From positions 1-62,540 of the forward strand of contig CASDXQ010000012.1 in the NCBI GenBank assembly GCA_949285145.1: DNA of 62,540 nucleotides, read 5' to 3'. Positions 17,757-26,492 of this stretch are shown in pieces. The notes beneath the pieces were generated by a model that saw only the letters and a list, made by a program, of their open reading frames with translations, made no database searches and was not told where the DNA came from. A program made the translations under genes and the position numbers. Source of the stretch: an uncultured Spirochaetales bacterium (GTDB taxonomy: Bacteria; Spirochaetota; Spirochaetia; Sphaerochaetales; Sphaerochaetaceae). Positions within the stretch are counted from its first letter, which is position 1. Every line of letters begins with the position of its first letter.

Positions 17757-18227
17757 TTGAAAGAAAGACATAACAGACTTGCTGTTGTCAAGGAACTGAT
17801 CAAAAACAACCGTATCGACAATCAGGACACACTTCTCGATCTTCTGAAAGAAGAAGGCTTCAACGTCACGCAGGCAACTCTTTCAAGAGATCTGAAGATG
17901 CTCAAAGTCGGCAAGATATCCGACGGATGGTCAGGCTATTATTATGCTCTGCCCGAAAGCGACCTGATTTCCGAAAGCGAGAAGAGTTATATACAGGATG
18001 TCAGAAGAGGCATCCTGTCGATCGAATTCTCCGGCAATTTCGGCGTGATAAAAACACGTCCGGGTCATGCGAACAGCGTATGTTTCGCACTGGATGTCCT
18101 CAACCTCCCCGAGATCCTCGGTTCCCTGGCAGGGGATGACACAATATTCGTCATACTCAGGGAAGGCATGACAAAGGAAGATCTTCTGGAGAGCTTCCAG
18201 ACACGTATCCCCGACATCCAGGAATGA
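17757..18227 (+). CDS. argR: Arginine repressor ArgR
   Basis: A 156-residue ArgR. The N-terminal winged helix (about 1-70) has VTQATLSRDLKMLKVGKI, the usual recognition helix, and the C-terminal arginine-binding and hexamerisation domain has TRPGHANSVCFALD and the LAGDDTIFVILR motif with the two aspartates that contact arginine. The start is TTG at 17757, with AAGGAGA six bases upstream; the frame is open for 200 bases further but has no other supported start. pgi follows after 30 bases on the same strand. ArgR-like boxes lie before this gene and before gdhA at 19938, so control of nitrogen metabolism is likely. No arginine synthesis gene is in the window. Confidence 0.93.
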   Translation: MKERHNRLAVVKELIKNNRIDNQDTLLDLLKEEGFNVTQATLSRDLKMLKVGKISDGWSGYYYALPESDLISESEKSYIQDVRRGILSIEFSGNFGVIKTRPGHANSVCFALDVLNLPEILGSLAGDDTIFVILREGMTKEDLLESFQTRIPDIQE

Positions 18228-18257
18228 GATGGACAGAATAAAGACAAGGAGAATACT

Positions 18258-19820
18258 ATGAATTTCAACAATCTCGATAAAACACTCGCATTCGACGATC
18301 TCAGGAAACTCGGCAGGGTTTCGCTCAGGAACAATCTCACGGCCAGGAGAATCAGCACATACAGTGCCGTTGCCGGAGCGGATCTCACATATAACTATGC
18401 AGCAATGCCGGTCAACAATGAGATCATAGACAAGCTCCAGGAACTGTGCGATGAGCAGGAACTTGTCGAGAAGTACATAGAACTGCTTTCCGGTGAGATG
18501 ATGAACCCGGGCGAGAAACGCCTCGTGCTTCACCATCTGACACGCGGCAACTGCACAGGAAAGAAAGTCATTGCCGACGGCGAAGACAAAGAGGAATTCT
18601 ATAAAGGCGAGCTTGAGAAGATAAAGGACTTCTCCGAAAAGGTGAGAAGCGGCAAGATCAAGGGCTCGACGGGCAAGAAGATCGACACTGTCTGCCAGAT
18701 CGGCATCGGAGGATCTGATCTCGGCCCAAGAGCACTTTATCTTGCGCTTAAAGGCTGGGCTGCAGGCGAAAAAGTGAAACAGCTGAGAGCCGAGTTCATC
18801 AGCAATGTCGACCCGGATGACGCAGCTGGCGTGCTGAGGGCCATCGACCCGGAAAAGACCCTCTTCATTCTCGTCTCGAAAAGCGGAACCACGCTTGAGA
18901 CTCTTACGAACCAGATGCTCGTGACAAAATCCCTCAGGGGCGTGGATCCGGCAAAGCATCTTGTGGCAGTCACAAGCAAGACAAGTCCGCTTGCCTCTTC
19001 AAAGGACGTCCTCACCTCCTTCTTCATCGATGACTACATCGGCGGCCGCTACAGCTCGACAAGCGCAGTGGGTGCAGTGATCCTTTCACTTGCTTTCGGC
19101 TTTGAGACTTTTGCATCTCTTCTTGAAGGTGCCCATGAAGCGGACAACAACGCGCTCAACGGAGACATCAGGAAGAATGCGGCAATGATGGATGCCGCCA
19201 TTGGAGTCTATCTGAGAAACGTGCTCGGATGCAGGGAGACCGCAATTCTCCCGTATTCACAGGCACTGTGCCGCTTCCCTGCCCACCTGCAGCAGCTTGA
19301 CATGGAGTCAAACGGCAAGCATGTCAGCAGGAACGGGGAGAAGGTGGACTACGAGACAGGTCCAGTGGTCTTCGGCGAAAGCGGCACCAACGGACAGCAC
19401 AGCTTCTACCAGCTCCTGCATCAGGGCACAGATATGATCCCGATGCAGTTCATCGGATTCAGGAACAGCCAGTACGGCTTTGACACTCAAGTCGAAGGCT
19501 CAACCAGCCAGAAGAAGCTGAATGCAAACCTCGCCGCCCAGATAGTCGCATTCGCACTGGGCAGGGACAATGAGAACCCGAACAAGCAGTTTGACGGAGA
19601 ACGCTGTTCATCCCTTCTATATGCCGACCGTCTCACACCGAAGACACTTGGCGCACTGCTCTCACATTACGAGAACAAGGTCATGTTCCAGGGCTTTCTG
19701 TGGAACCTCAATTCCTTCGATCAGGAAGGAGTGCAGCTTGGAAAGGTTCTTGCAAAGAAAGTCCTGGCAGGATGTGAGGGAGATGACGTGCTCAAAGCAT
19801 ATGCGGACATACTGATCTGA
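18258..19820 (+). CDS. pgi: Glucose-6-phosphate isomerase
   Basis: A 520-residue glycolytic enzyme that interconverts glucose 6-phosphate and fructose 6-phosphate in the cytoplasm. Visible signatures are QIGIGGSDLGPRAL, SKSGTTLETLTN (phosphate-binding loop), DYIGGRYSSTSAVG, the MESNGKHVSRNG block and GTNGQHSFYQLLHQGT. Length is typical of the long PGI type. It follows argR by 30 bases and is probably co-transcribed with it. A strong terminator ends the unit. AAGGAGA precedes the ATG. Confidence 0.97.
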   Translation: MNFNNLDKTLAFDDLRKLGRVSLRNNLTARRISTYSAVAGADLTYNYAAMPVNNEIIDKLQELCDEQELVEKYIELLSGEMMNPGEKRLVLHHLTRGNCTGKKVIADGEDKEEFYKGELEKIKDFSEKVRSGKIKGSTGKKIDTVCQIGIGGSDLGPRALYLALKGWAAGEKVKQLRAEFISNVDPDDAAGVLRAIDPEKTLFILVSKSGTTLETLTNQMLVTKSLRGVDPAKHLVAVTSKTSPLASSKDVLTSFFIDDYIGGRYSSTSAVGAVILSLAFGFETFASLLEGAHEADNNALNGDIRKNAAMMDAAIGVYLRNVLGCRETAILPYSQALCRFPAHLQQLDMESNGKHVSRNGEKVDYETGPVVFGESGTNGQHSFYQLLHQGTDMIPMQFIGFRNSQYGFDTQVEGSTSQKKLNANLAAQIVAFALGRDNENPNKQFDGERCSSLLYADRLTPKTLGALLSHYENKVMFQGFLWNLNSFDQEGVQLGKVLAKKVLAGCEGDDVLKAYADILI

Positions 19821-19840
19821 AACAGGTGAGAAACAGAGAG

Positions 19841-19878
19841 AATCCGGTGGCCTCACAGGCTGCCGGATTGTTTTTTTG
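19841..19878 (+). terminator. Rho-independent terminator of argR-pgi
   Basis: AATCCGG (19841-19847) pairs with CCGGATT (19863-19869) with an inner GCCT/AGGC stem, then a run of seven T. Confidence 0.9.
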
Positions 19879-19918
19879 CCCGCATACAGCGAAATTCTCC
19901 ATATTTAAGTCATGACAC

Positions 19919-19955
19919 TTCATAATCGCAAACTCTTTATGCATAATAATGCATA
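19919..19955 (+). promoter_or_regulatory. gdhA promoter overlapped by a perfect ArgR-like palindrome
   Basis: TTCATA (19919-19924), a 17-base spacer and CATAAT (19942-19947) form a promoter. The 18-bp perfect palindrome TATGCATAATAATGCATA at 19938-19955 covers the -10 box. It matches the site before argR and the TGCAT-N4-ATGCA form of ARG boxes, which predicts repression by ArgR. Confidence 0.55.
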
Positions 19956-20063
19956 TTTTTCCATAAAGTTTTCATTTTTAACATTCCTCCCTATTTATCA
20001 TGAATGAAAATTTCCTTATAGTAGCAGACAAAGCAAAAGACCTATCTTTTGAAGGAGACTAAA

Positions 20064-21422
20064 GTGAACCAGATTACAGAGAAAATTTACCAGCATGTGT
20101 GCCAGCTGGATCCGGATCAGAAAGAATTCCAGCAGGCCGTATACACATTCCTGCTTTCCATGGACAAGATCGTCGATGAACTGCCGGAGGTCACCTACCA
20201 TAAAGTGATCGAAAGAATGATCGAACCGGAAAGGGTCATAATCTTCCGTGTTCCATGGATCGATGATGAGGGACAGCTTCAGATCAACAGGGGGTTCCGT
20301 GTCCAGCAGTCATCAGCACTCGGACCATATAAGGGAGGACTCAGGCTTCACCCGTCCGTAAATCTTTCCATCATGAAGTTCCTCGCCTTCGAACAGGTTT
20401 TCAAGAACAGCCTGACCGGTCTGCCGATGGGCGGAGGCAAAGGAGGCAGCGACTTCAACCCGAAGGGCAAGAGCGATGCGGAGGTGATGCGCTTCTGTCA
20501 GAGTTTCATGAGCGAGCTTTTCAGGCATATCGGACCGGATACGGATGTACCCGCAGGAGATATCGGAGTCGGTGCACGTGAGGTCGGTTTCCTCTTCGGC
20601 CAGTACAAGAGGCTCACGAATTCATTCACAGGCGTTCTCACAGGCAAAGGCCAGTCCTTCGGAGGCTCTCTCATCAGACCGGAAGCAACCGGCTACGGCC
20701 TTGTCTATATCTCAAATGAAATCCTCAAAGGAGAAGGCATGACTCTTGAAGGCAAGACATGTCTTGTTTCCGGTTCTGGAAACGTCGCACAGTATACTGT
20801 GGAAAAACTCAATTCTTTCGGTGCGAAAGTCGTCACCCTTTCAGACTCATCCGGAATGATCTATGATGAGGCAGGCATTACGGAGGAAAAGCTTGAATAC
20901 GTCAAGCAGCTCAAAAATGTGAAGAGAGGCAGAATCAGGGAATACAGCGAGAAATACAAAGGCGTCACATACATCCCGCGCAGCGGAAACGAAGCAAATC
21001 CGCTGTGGGACATCAAGGCTGACTATGCATTCCCCTGCGCGACACAGAATGAGATCAACCTTGAGGATGCATCCAATCTGGTGAAGAACGGCATCAAGCT
21101 TATAGGTGAAGGCGCGAACATGCCGTGCGCGGCTGAAGCCGAGAAGCTTTTCCTTGAAAAGGGTGTTCTCCTTGCCCCTGCAAAAGCTGCGAATGCCGGC
21201 GGCGTAGCAGTTTCCGGACTTGAGATGAGCCAGAACTCAATGCGTCTCAAATGGACAAGGGAAGAAGTGGACAGTAAGCTCCAGCTCATCATGAGGGGCA
21301 TTTATGAGAACATCTCGGCTGCTGCTGATAAATACAGCGAACACAATAATTTCGTTGACGGAGCCAATATTGCGGGTTTCCTGAAAGTAGCAGATGCGAT
21401 GATCGCCCAGGGCTATGTATGA
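20064..21422 (+). CDS. gdhA: NADP-type glutamate dehydrogenase
   Basis: A 452-residue enzyme that aminates 2-oxoglutarate with ammonium to make glutamate. Family blocks seen are GPYKGGLRLHPSVNLSIMKFLAFEQ, cited only as a region near residue 90, the catalytic lysine loop GLPMGGGKGGSDFNPKGK, PAGDIGVGAREVGFL and the Rossmann motif VSGSGNVAQYTVEKL. Its length and the LALEQ-like FLAFEQ block place it in the hexameric, usually NADP-dependent class. AAGGAG six bases before the GTG at 20064 sets the start; a TTG at 20049 lies before that ribosome site. An ArgR-like box covers its promoter. Confidence 0.95.
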   Translation: MNQITEKIYQHVCQLDPDQKEFQQAVYTFLLSMDKIVDELPEVTYHKVIERMIEPERVIIFRVPWIDDEGQLQINRGFRVQQSSALGPYKGGLRLHPSVNLSIMKFLAFEQVFKNSLTGLPMGGGKGGSDFNPKGKSDAEVMRFCQSFMSELFRHIGPDTDVPAGDIGVGAREVGFLFGQYKRLTNSFTGVLTGKGQSFGGSLIRPEATGYGLVYISNEILKGEGMTLEGKTCLVSGSGNVAQYTVEKLNSFGAKVVTLSDSSGMIYDEAGITEEKLEYVKQLKNVKRGRIREYSEKYKGVTYIPRSGNEANPLWDIKADYAFPCATQNEINLEDASNLVKNGIKLIGEGANMPCAAEAEKLFLEKGVLLAPAKAANAGGVAVSGLEMSQNSMRLKWTREEVDSKLQLIMRGIYENISAAADKYSEHNNFVDGANIAGFLKVADAMIAQGYV

Positions 21423-21461
21423 TCATCTTTGACAAAATCATGATAATGTAGTTTAACTATT

Positions 21462-21482
21462 GAGGGCCGGCAGACGGCCCTC
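21462..21482 (+). terminator. Hairpin between gdhA and the DUF1846 gene
   Basis: GAGGGCC (21462-21468) pairs perfectly with GGCCCTC (21476-21482) about 40 bases after the gdhA stop. There is no strong T-tract, so termination may be partial. Confidence 0.55.
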
Positions 21483-21508
21483 TATCTGTAGGAAATCAAG
21501 GGAAAGAT

Positions 21509-23026
21509 ATGAGAAAAATTGGTTTTGACAGCGATAAGTATCTCAGGGAACAAGCTGGCTACATCCTCCAGCGTGTCAGTGAAAGCGAGGGAAAACTTTA
21601 TCTCGAATGCGGAGGAAAACTTCTTTTCGACTACCATGCATCACGCGTTCTCCCGGGCTTCGAACCTTCAGTCAAAATGAGGGTTTTCGAAAGTCTGAAA
21701 GACAAGATCGATGTGATCATCTGCATCTATGCCGGAGACATCGAAAGGCGCAAAATGAGATCTGATTTCGGAATTTCATACGACAGCGATGTTTTCAAGA
21801 TGATTGACGATTTCTCCTCCTACGGTCTCAAATGCGACAAAGTCGTGATCACCCGCTATGAAAACCAGCCGGCGGCAATGCTTTTCAAAAGCAAGATAGA
21901 AAGCAAAGGAATAAAGTGCTATACCCACAGTGCGACCCCCGGCTATCCGGGCAGCATTGACGTGATAGTCTCGGATGAAGGCTACGGCAAGAATTCATAT
22001 ATTCCGACAGAACGTCCGATTGTGCTTGTCACGGCACCGGGGCCGGGCAGCGGCAAGCTGGCAACATGCCTGAGCCAGATGTATCATGAGACAAAGATGG
22101 GAAAAAAATGCTCTTATGCAAAATTCGAGACTTTCCCGGTATGGAATCTTCCTCTGGATCATCCTGTGAACATAGCTTATGAAGCTGCAACTGCAGATAT
22201 CGGCGATATAAACCTGATCGATCACTTTCATCTGCAGGCCTACGGTGAAGTCGCCGTCAACTATTCGAGAGATATAGATGCGTTCCCTCTTCTCAGGAAA
22301 ATACTGGAACGTATCACAGGAACAAGATGTGCATATCAGTCTCCCACTGACATGGGCGTCAACAGAATCGCATCAGGCATCATTGATGATGAAGTCTGCC
22401 GTGAAGCCGGACGTCAGGAAATAGTCAGACGTTATTTCACGACAAGAATGCAGTATGCACAGGGACTTGCAGGGGAAGATGCTCTCAACAGGGCAAAGTC
22501 AATAATGGACAAAGCCGGGCTCACGCCGGATTGCAGAGCCGTTGTGAAAGAGGCTAATGAAGCGCTTGAAAAATGCATCGAATCCCGTAAAGAGGGAAAC
22601 AAGGGGACAATCTGCGCCGCGGCTCTCGAGACTGAAGACGGCATTATGGTGAATGCTCACAATTCGCCTCTCATGCATGCCGGAAGTGCTCTCATCCTGA
22701 ACGCGCTCAAGGCTATGGCCGACATAGACAAAAAGGAAAACCTCATTTCGCCCCAGGTCATTGATGCGATAACCAGAATGAAAAGAGATGTGCTGCGCGG
22801 ACGCGGTGTATCGCTGAATATTGACGAGATACTTATCTGCCTTGCGATGAGCTCCACAACGAACGGCAATGCCGAGAAAGCAATGGCAATGCTGCCCTGC
22901 CTTTCTGGTGCAGAGGTTCATTTCACGCATATCCCGTCTGCCGGAGACATGATCGGACTGAGGAAACTCGGAATCAATGTCACAAGCGAACCGAAATTCC
23001 CGTCAAAGAACGTCTACAATCCGTAA
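21509..23026 (+). CDS. DUF1846 domain-containing protein
   Basis: A 505-residue cytoplasmic protein of the DUF1846 family, recognised by GFDSDKYLREQ at the N-terminus, VTAPGPGSGKLATCLSQMYHE (a P-loop-like segment, about residues 174-194), FPVWNLPLDHPVN, YQSPTDMGVNRI and LMHAGSALILNALK. The GPGSGKLATCLSQ segment suggests nucleotide binding. The biochemical role of the family is not established. Length is typical. GGAAAG precedes the ATG. It stands between a hairpin after gdhA and the NSS transporter gene, all on the plus strand. Confidence 0.88.
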   Translation: MRKIGFDSDKYLREQAGYILQRVSESEGKLYLECGGKLLFDYHASRVLPGFEPSVKMRVFESLKDKIDVIICIYAGDIERRKMRSDFGISYDSDVFKMIDDFSSYGLKCDKVVITRYENQPAAMLFKSKIESKGIKCYTHSATPGYPGSIDVIVSDEGYGKNSYIPTERPIVLVTAPGPGSGKLATCLSQMYHETKMGKKCSYAKFETFPVWNLPLDHPVNIAYEAATADIGDINLIDHFHLQAYGEVAVNYSRDIDAFPLLRKILERITGTRCAYQSPTDMGVNRIASGIIDDEVCREAGRQEIVRRYFTTRMQYAQGLAGEDALNRAKSIMDKAGLTPDCRAVVKEANEALEKCIESRKEGNKGTICAAALETEDGIMVNAHNSPLMHAGSALILNALKAMADIDKKENLISPQVIDAITRMKRDVLRGRGVSLNIDEILICLAMSSTTNGNAEKAMAMLPCLSGAEVHFTHIPSAGDMIGLRKLGINVTSEPKFPSKNVYNP

Positions 23027-23100
23027 AGCGGCCAAGCTGGACAATAACGCATTCTTCTGTTTTAATACCAGGAGTGTTTCACTGAAAGAAGGTATTGAAA

Positions 23101-24483
23101 ATGGAAAAACGTGAAAATCTGGGAAGCAGGATCGGTTTCATTCTGCTTTCCGCGGGCTGTGCAATCGGTCTTGGCAATGTATGGAGATTTCCGTACATCA
23201 CAGGAAAGAACGGCGGCGCAAGCTTCGTACTTATCTATCTTTTGTTCCTTGTCATTCTCGGTCTTCCGATAATGATCATGGAATTCTCGATCGGAAGAGC
23301 ATCAAGACAGAATATAGCACTGTCGCTGAAGACCCTTGAACCGGAAGGCAGCAAGTGGCACTGGTACGGCCCTTTGGCTATTGCAGGCAACTACCTTCTG
23401 ATGATGTTCTACACGACAATCGCAGGATGGTTGCTTTACTATTTCTACTCCACCATCATCGGCGACACGGCAGGAATGGATGCAACGGCGGTAAGTGCAT
23501 TCTTCACTGACCTCACAAGCCGGCCTGTCCTTCAGACATTCTGGATGGTGATTGTTGTTGCGCTATGCATGTTCATTGTCGCCCAGGGGCTGCAGAAAGG
23601 TGTTGAGAAGATCTCCAAAATAATGATGGTCTGTCTCCTGTGCATCATTATCGTGCTTGCAGTCAGAAGCTGTTTCCTTCCCGGAAGCCTCGAAGGGCTT
23701 CTTTTCTACATAAAGCCGGACTTCTCCAAAATGGCGGAAATCGGTATCGGCACAGTAGTCTATGAAGCTCTCGGACAGTCATTCTTCACACTGTCCATCG
23801 GTATCGGTGCAATGTCGATCTTCGGTTCATACATCGACAAGAAGCAGGCCCTTGCCGGAGAGAGTGCGAGAATCATCTGTCTTGACACCTTCGTTGCGCT
23901 CATGTCTGGCTTCATCATCTTCCCTGCCTGCTCTTCATTCGGAATTGAAGCCGGCCAGGGGCCTTCACTCATCTTCGTCACGCTGCCCAACATCTTCTCC
24001 CAGATGTCGGCAGGCAGTCTCTGGGGCGGACTCTTCTTCCTCTTCATGAGCTTTGCTGCCCTGACAACCGTAATCGCTGTTTTCGAGAACATCGTATCAT
24101 ACTGGATGGACTGCCGCGGCTGGTCAAGAAAGAAGGCATGCTCTGTGAATTTCTTTGCAATCATCATACTTTCCCTGCCCTGCATTCTGGGTTTCAATCT
24201 GCTTGCAGGATTCCAGCCATTCGGAGCAGGCACAGGAGTGCTTGATCTTGAAGATTTTCTTGTCAGCAATCTTCTCCTGCCTTTCGGCTCGCTGCTGTTC
24301 CTTCTTTTCTGCACACAGCGTTACGGCTGGGGATTTGACAAATTCATTGCAGAAGCGAATGAGGGAAGCGGCCTGAAATTCCCGCTGTGGGCACGTCTGT
24401 ACTGCAAGTACGCTGTTCCGGTAATCATCGTCGTGATCATGGCTAAAGGCATATGGGACAAGTTCGTTCCCCTTTTCAGCTGA
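23101..24483 (+). CDS. Sodium-dependent NSS-family transporter
   Basis: A 460-residue membrane protein of the neurotransmitter:sodium symporter family, with about 11-12 helices. The hallmark TM1 sequence GNVWRFPYITGKNGGASF is present near residue 25, as are the unwound TM6 region ALGQSFFTLSIGIGAMSIFGSY, cited as a region near 225, and the TM8 SFAALTT segment that helps bind sodium. It imports an amino acid or similar compound with sodium; the substrate cannot be told from sequence. The ATG at 23101, preceded by AAGGT, is preferred to a TTG six bases earlier. A terminator follows. Confidence 0.92.
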   Translation: MEKRENLGSRIGFILLSAGCAIGLGNVWRFPYITGKNGGASFVLIYLLFLVILGLPIMIMEFSIGRASRQNIALSLKTLEPEGSKWHWYGPLAIAGNYLLMMFYTTIAGWLLYYFYSTIIGDTAGMDATAVSAFFTDLTSRPVLQTFWMVIVVALCMFIVAQGLQKGVEKISKIMMVCLLCIIIVLAVRSCFLPGSLEGLLFYIKPDFSKMAEIGIGTVVYEALGQSFFTLSIGIGAMSIFGSYIDKKQALAGESARIICLDTFVALMSGFIIFPACSSFGIEAGQGPSLIFVTLPNIFSQMSAGSLWGGLFFLFMSFAALTTVIAVFENIVSYWMDCRGWSRKKACSVNFFAIIILSLPCILGFNLLAGFQPFGAGTGVLDLEDFLVSNLLLPFGSLLFLLFCTQRYGWGFDKFIAEANEGSGLKFPLWARLYCKYAVPVIIVVIMAKGIWDKFVPLFS

Positions 24484-24501
24484 AAAACTGACAATCAGGT
24501 G

Positions 24502-24545
24502 AAAGGCTCTGCTTTCCCATCATCCGGCAAGGCAGGGCCTTTCTC
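24502..24545 (+). terminator. Rho-independent terminator of the NSS transporter gene
   Basis: AAAGGC-CTGC-CTT pairs with AAGGCAG-GCCTTT around a 13-base loop, followed by TTCTCTTATTTTT. Confidence 0.8.
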
Positions 24546-24684
24546 TTATTTTTACAATCATGCATGCAAAAAACCGGAAAACCGGAATGGATTACGGTAC
24601 GCTCTATTAAGTCTTTCCTCAGTGACAGCAGAAAATGCTTTCATCCGTCGCCAGACTCATGGTAAGGTGACAACAGGAGAGAAT

Positions 24685-25077
24685 ATGGCAAAGTATTCAG
24701 ATTTTCTCACATACTGTGTATTCGGCTTTCTTGCAACACTTGTCAACATGGGATCATACCATCTGCTTTATGATGCGGCCGGAATCAGCAATGTCATTTC
24801 AACAGCACTCGCATGGCTGGCAGCGGTTACATTCGCTTTCTTCACAAACAAGTTCATTGTTTTCAGGAACAGAGGAATGAAAGCCTCGCAGGTGGCCAGA
24901 GAACTTTCCATGTTCTATTCTGCCCGTTTTTCAACCGGTGTCATAGACATAGTTTTCATGTTCATCACAGTTGATGTTTTCTCACTCTCCCCATTGGTGT
25001 GCAAATTCATATCGAACCTGATACAGGGAATAATCAATTACCTTGCCGGGAAACTGATTATTTTCAGAAAAAGATGA
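24685..25077 (+). CDS. GtrA-family membrane protein
   Basis: A 130-residue protein with four membrane helices and the GtrA signature: FLTYCVFGFLATLVNMGSYH at the start, FAFFTNKFIVFRN after the second helix pair, and the closing NYLAGKLIIFRK. GtrA proteins are thought to help move polyprenyl-linked sugars across the membrane. The frame is open upstream, but CAGGAGAG just before the ATG at 24685 and the family length set the start. No glycosyltransferase is adjacent. Confidence 0.88.
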   Translation: MAKYSDFLTYCVFGFLATLVNMGSYHLLYDAAGISNVISTALAWLAAVTFAFFTNKFIVFRNRGMKASQVARELSMFYSARFSTGVIDIVFMFITVDVFSLSPLVCKFISNLIQGIINYLAGKLIIFRKR

Positions 25078-25199
25078 ACATCAGAAAAATTTTCACTCAA
25101 AAATATCCTGAAATACATGAATGACGCATAGTGGCGACCAAAGGTGCCATGTCAGGCCGTTTTTGACGTTATTTCATTTACTGTAAGGAAAAATCATGC

Positions 25200-25228
25200 T
25201 TGACAGATGCAATGAATAGCGGCAATAT
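25200..25228 (+). promoter_or_regulatory. Possible promoter of a small RNA
   Basis: A perfect TTGACA (25200-25205) is followed after 17 bases by CAATAT (25223-25228), a weak -10. There is no gene between it and the terminator at 25295-25330. Confidence 0.4.
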
Positions 25229-25234
25229 TGACCA

Positions 25235-25330
25235 TAAGTCTATGCAAGGTCGATTCATGATTTAGTGTTGAGATTCCTCCATTTACAAGGATTACCCTCT
25301 TTGCCGGCTTCAGGCAAAGAGGGCTTTTTT
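25235..25330 (+). ncRNA. Candidate small RNA ending in a perfect terminator
   Basis: The plus strand between the promoter-like site and a perfect terminator hairpin has no coding frame of note. The stem is CCCTCTTTGCC (25295-25305) with GGCAAAGAGGG (25313-25323), then CTTTTTT. The predicted transcript of about 95 bases has an unpaired ATTCCTCCATTTAC segment (25274-25287) that could pair with GGAGG ribosome sites. The alternative is a distant terminator for gtrA, whose stop is 218 bases upstream. Confidence 0.45.
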
Positions 25331-25371
25331 CAGACAGATATCCTTTCTGAAATTACAGGAGCCGGCAGTAT

Positions 25372-25602
25372 TCACCGCCTGACATTCCGGGGCCCGGAAA
25401 ACCGGGTACTCATGAAAAACACGGCGATATCGCTGAACAGCAGGAAGAAAACAGCCTGCCAGAGGAAAGGGAAGCAGAGAAGCGCGGCAAGACAGGCTCC
25501 GGAAAAACCCGCTGAAAGACCAAGCCTGTTGAAAAATGGAATCATTATCTCCATTACCGCAGAGACAAACGCAAAAACGAACCAGATCATCCAGAACTCC
25601 AT
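25372..25602 (-). CDS. NfeD-like small membrane protein
   Basis: A 76-residue protein with three hydrophobic helices. MEFWMIWFVFAFVSAVMEIM at the start, and the aromatic/glycine pattern after it, resemble the membrane part of short NfeD proteins, but the usual C-terminal OB-fold is missing. AAGGAGG lies six to eight bases before the ATG, which strongly supports this start over longer frames. It stands alone on the minus strand after the ktr operon terminator. Function is unknown. It could be a shortened NfeD protein or a separate small membrane protein. Confidence 0.6.
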   Translation of the reverse strand: MEFWMIWFVFAFVSAVMEIMIPFFNRLGLSAGFSGACLAALLCFPFLWQAVFFLLFSDIAVFFMSTRFSGPRNVRR

Positions 25603-25751
25603 GACAGCCTCCTTCACTTCTGATCTTAGCATACAAATACACTTTGTGTGAAAATATATCCAGACCCGCTGTCTGTTTTCCAAAGCACCGGCAGGATATG
25701 AGAAAGAGGAGCGTATCATGAACGATCCTCCATGGAAACTGAGCAGAAAAT

Positions 25752-25785
25752 GACTCCATCTTAGCTGACGTTAAAAGATGGAGTC
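25752..25785 (-). terminator. Terminator of the ktr operon
   Basis: GACTCCATCTT (25752-25762) pairs perfectly with AAGATGGAGTC (25775-25785). In the minus-strand RNA it is followed by AUUUUC. The stem could work in both directions. Confidence 0.75.
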
Positions 25786-25822
25786 TTCTTGCTGGCGTGG
25801 GATAAATTACAGATGATTCACT

Positions 25823-26476
25823 TCACATATTCATAAACTTTGCAAGGCTGCTGTCACTGCCGACAAGCACAAGAATATCATCGTTCTGGAATACAAGATC
25901 CGGTGTGATATCCGCAATAAGTTTCTCGCCGCGCTTCACCGCAATGATGTTTATTGAATACTTGCGGCGCAGATTAGCTTCGACAACAGTCTGCCCGACA
26001 AGTTTCGAAGGAAGATTCGACTGAACGATTGAATAACCGCTTGAAAGAGAGAAGAAATCCATGACCAGCTTGTTCTTCAGGGTTCTTGAAAGACGGTGAG
26101 CAGTGTCAACTTCAGGGAAAATCACCTCAGCACCGATCATCTTGAGAATCTGGGCATGTTCTTCGCTGTTTGCTTTTGCAATGACACGCGGAATCTTGAG
26201 CTCTATGCACTGCAGTGCAGCAAGAAGGCTAGATTCAATATTTCTTCCTATACCGATGACAACAACCTCGCATTTGTCAAGCCCGGCCTCAATGAAACTG
26301 TCCTTGTTGATCTGATGGATTATGAAAACATTATCCGTAAGATCGGACAGAAGACTTGTTCTGTCTTCATCAATATCTACAGCGATGACATCATCCCCGC
26401 CCTCGATCAGTGACTTTGCAAGGGACAGCCCGAAACGTCCCAGACCTATGATTCCGTATTTTATATCTTTAGACAT
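25823..26476 (-). CDS. ktrA: Potassium uptake regulatory subunit, KtrA/TrkA type
   Basis: A 217-residue cytoplasmic protein. The N-terminal RCK domain has the Rossmann motif GLGRFGLSLA with the acidic end DIDED, and binds NAD(H) or ATP/ADP. A C-terminal TrkA_C domain starts near residue 140. It forms the ring that gates the KtrB channel encoded 17 bases upstream. At about 220 residues it is the short KtrA type, not the duplicated E. coli TrkA. AAGGAGG precedes the ATG. A terminator follows. Confidence 0.92.
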   Translation of the reverse strand: MSKDIKYGIIGLGRFGLSLAKSLIEGGDDVIAVDIDEDRTSLLSDLTDNVFIIHQINKDSFIEAGLDKCEVVVIGIGRNIESSLLAALQCIELKIPRVIAKANSEEHAQILKMIGAEVIFPEVDTAHRLSRTLKNKLVMDFFSLSSGYSIVQSNLPSKLVGQTVVEANLRRKYSINIIAVKRGEKLIADITPDLVFQNDDILVLVGSDSSLAKFMNM

Positions 26477-26492
26477 GGTTTGTTCCTCCTTC

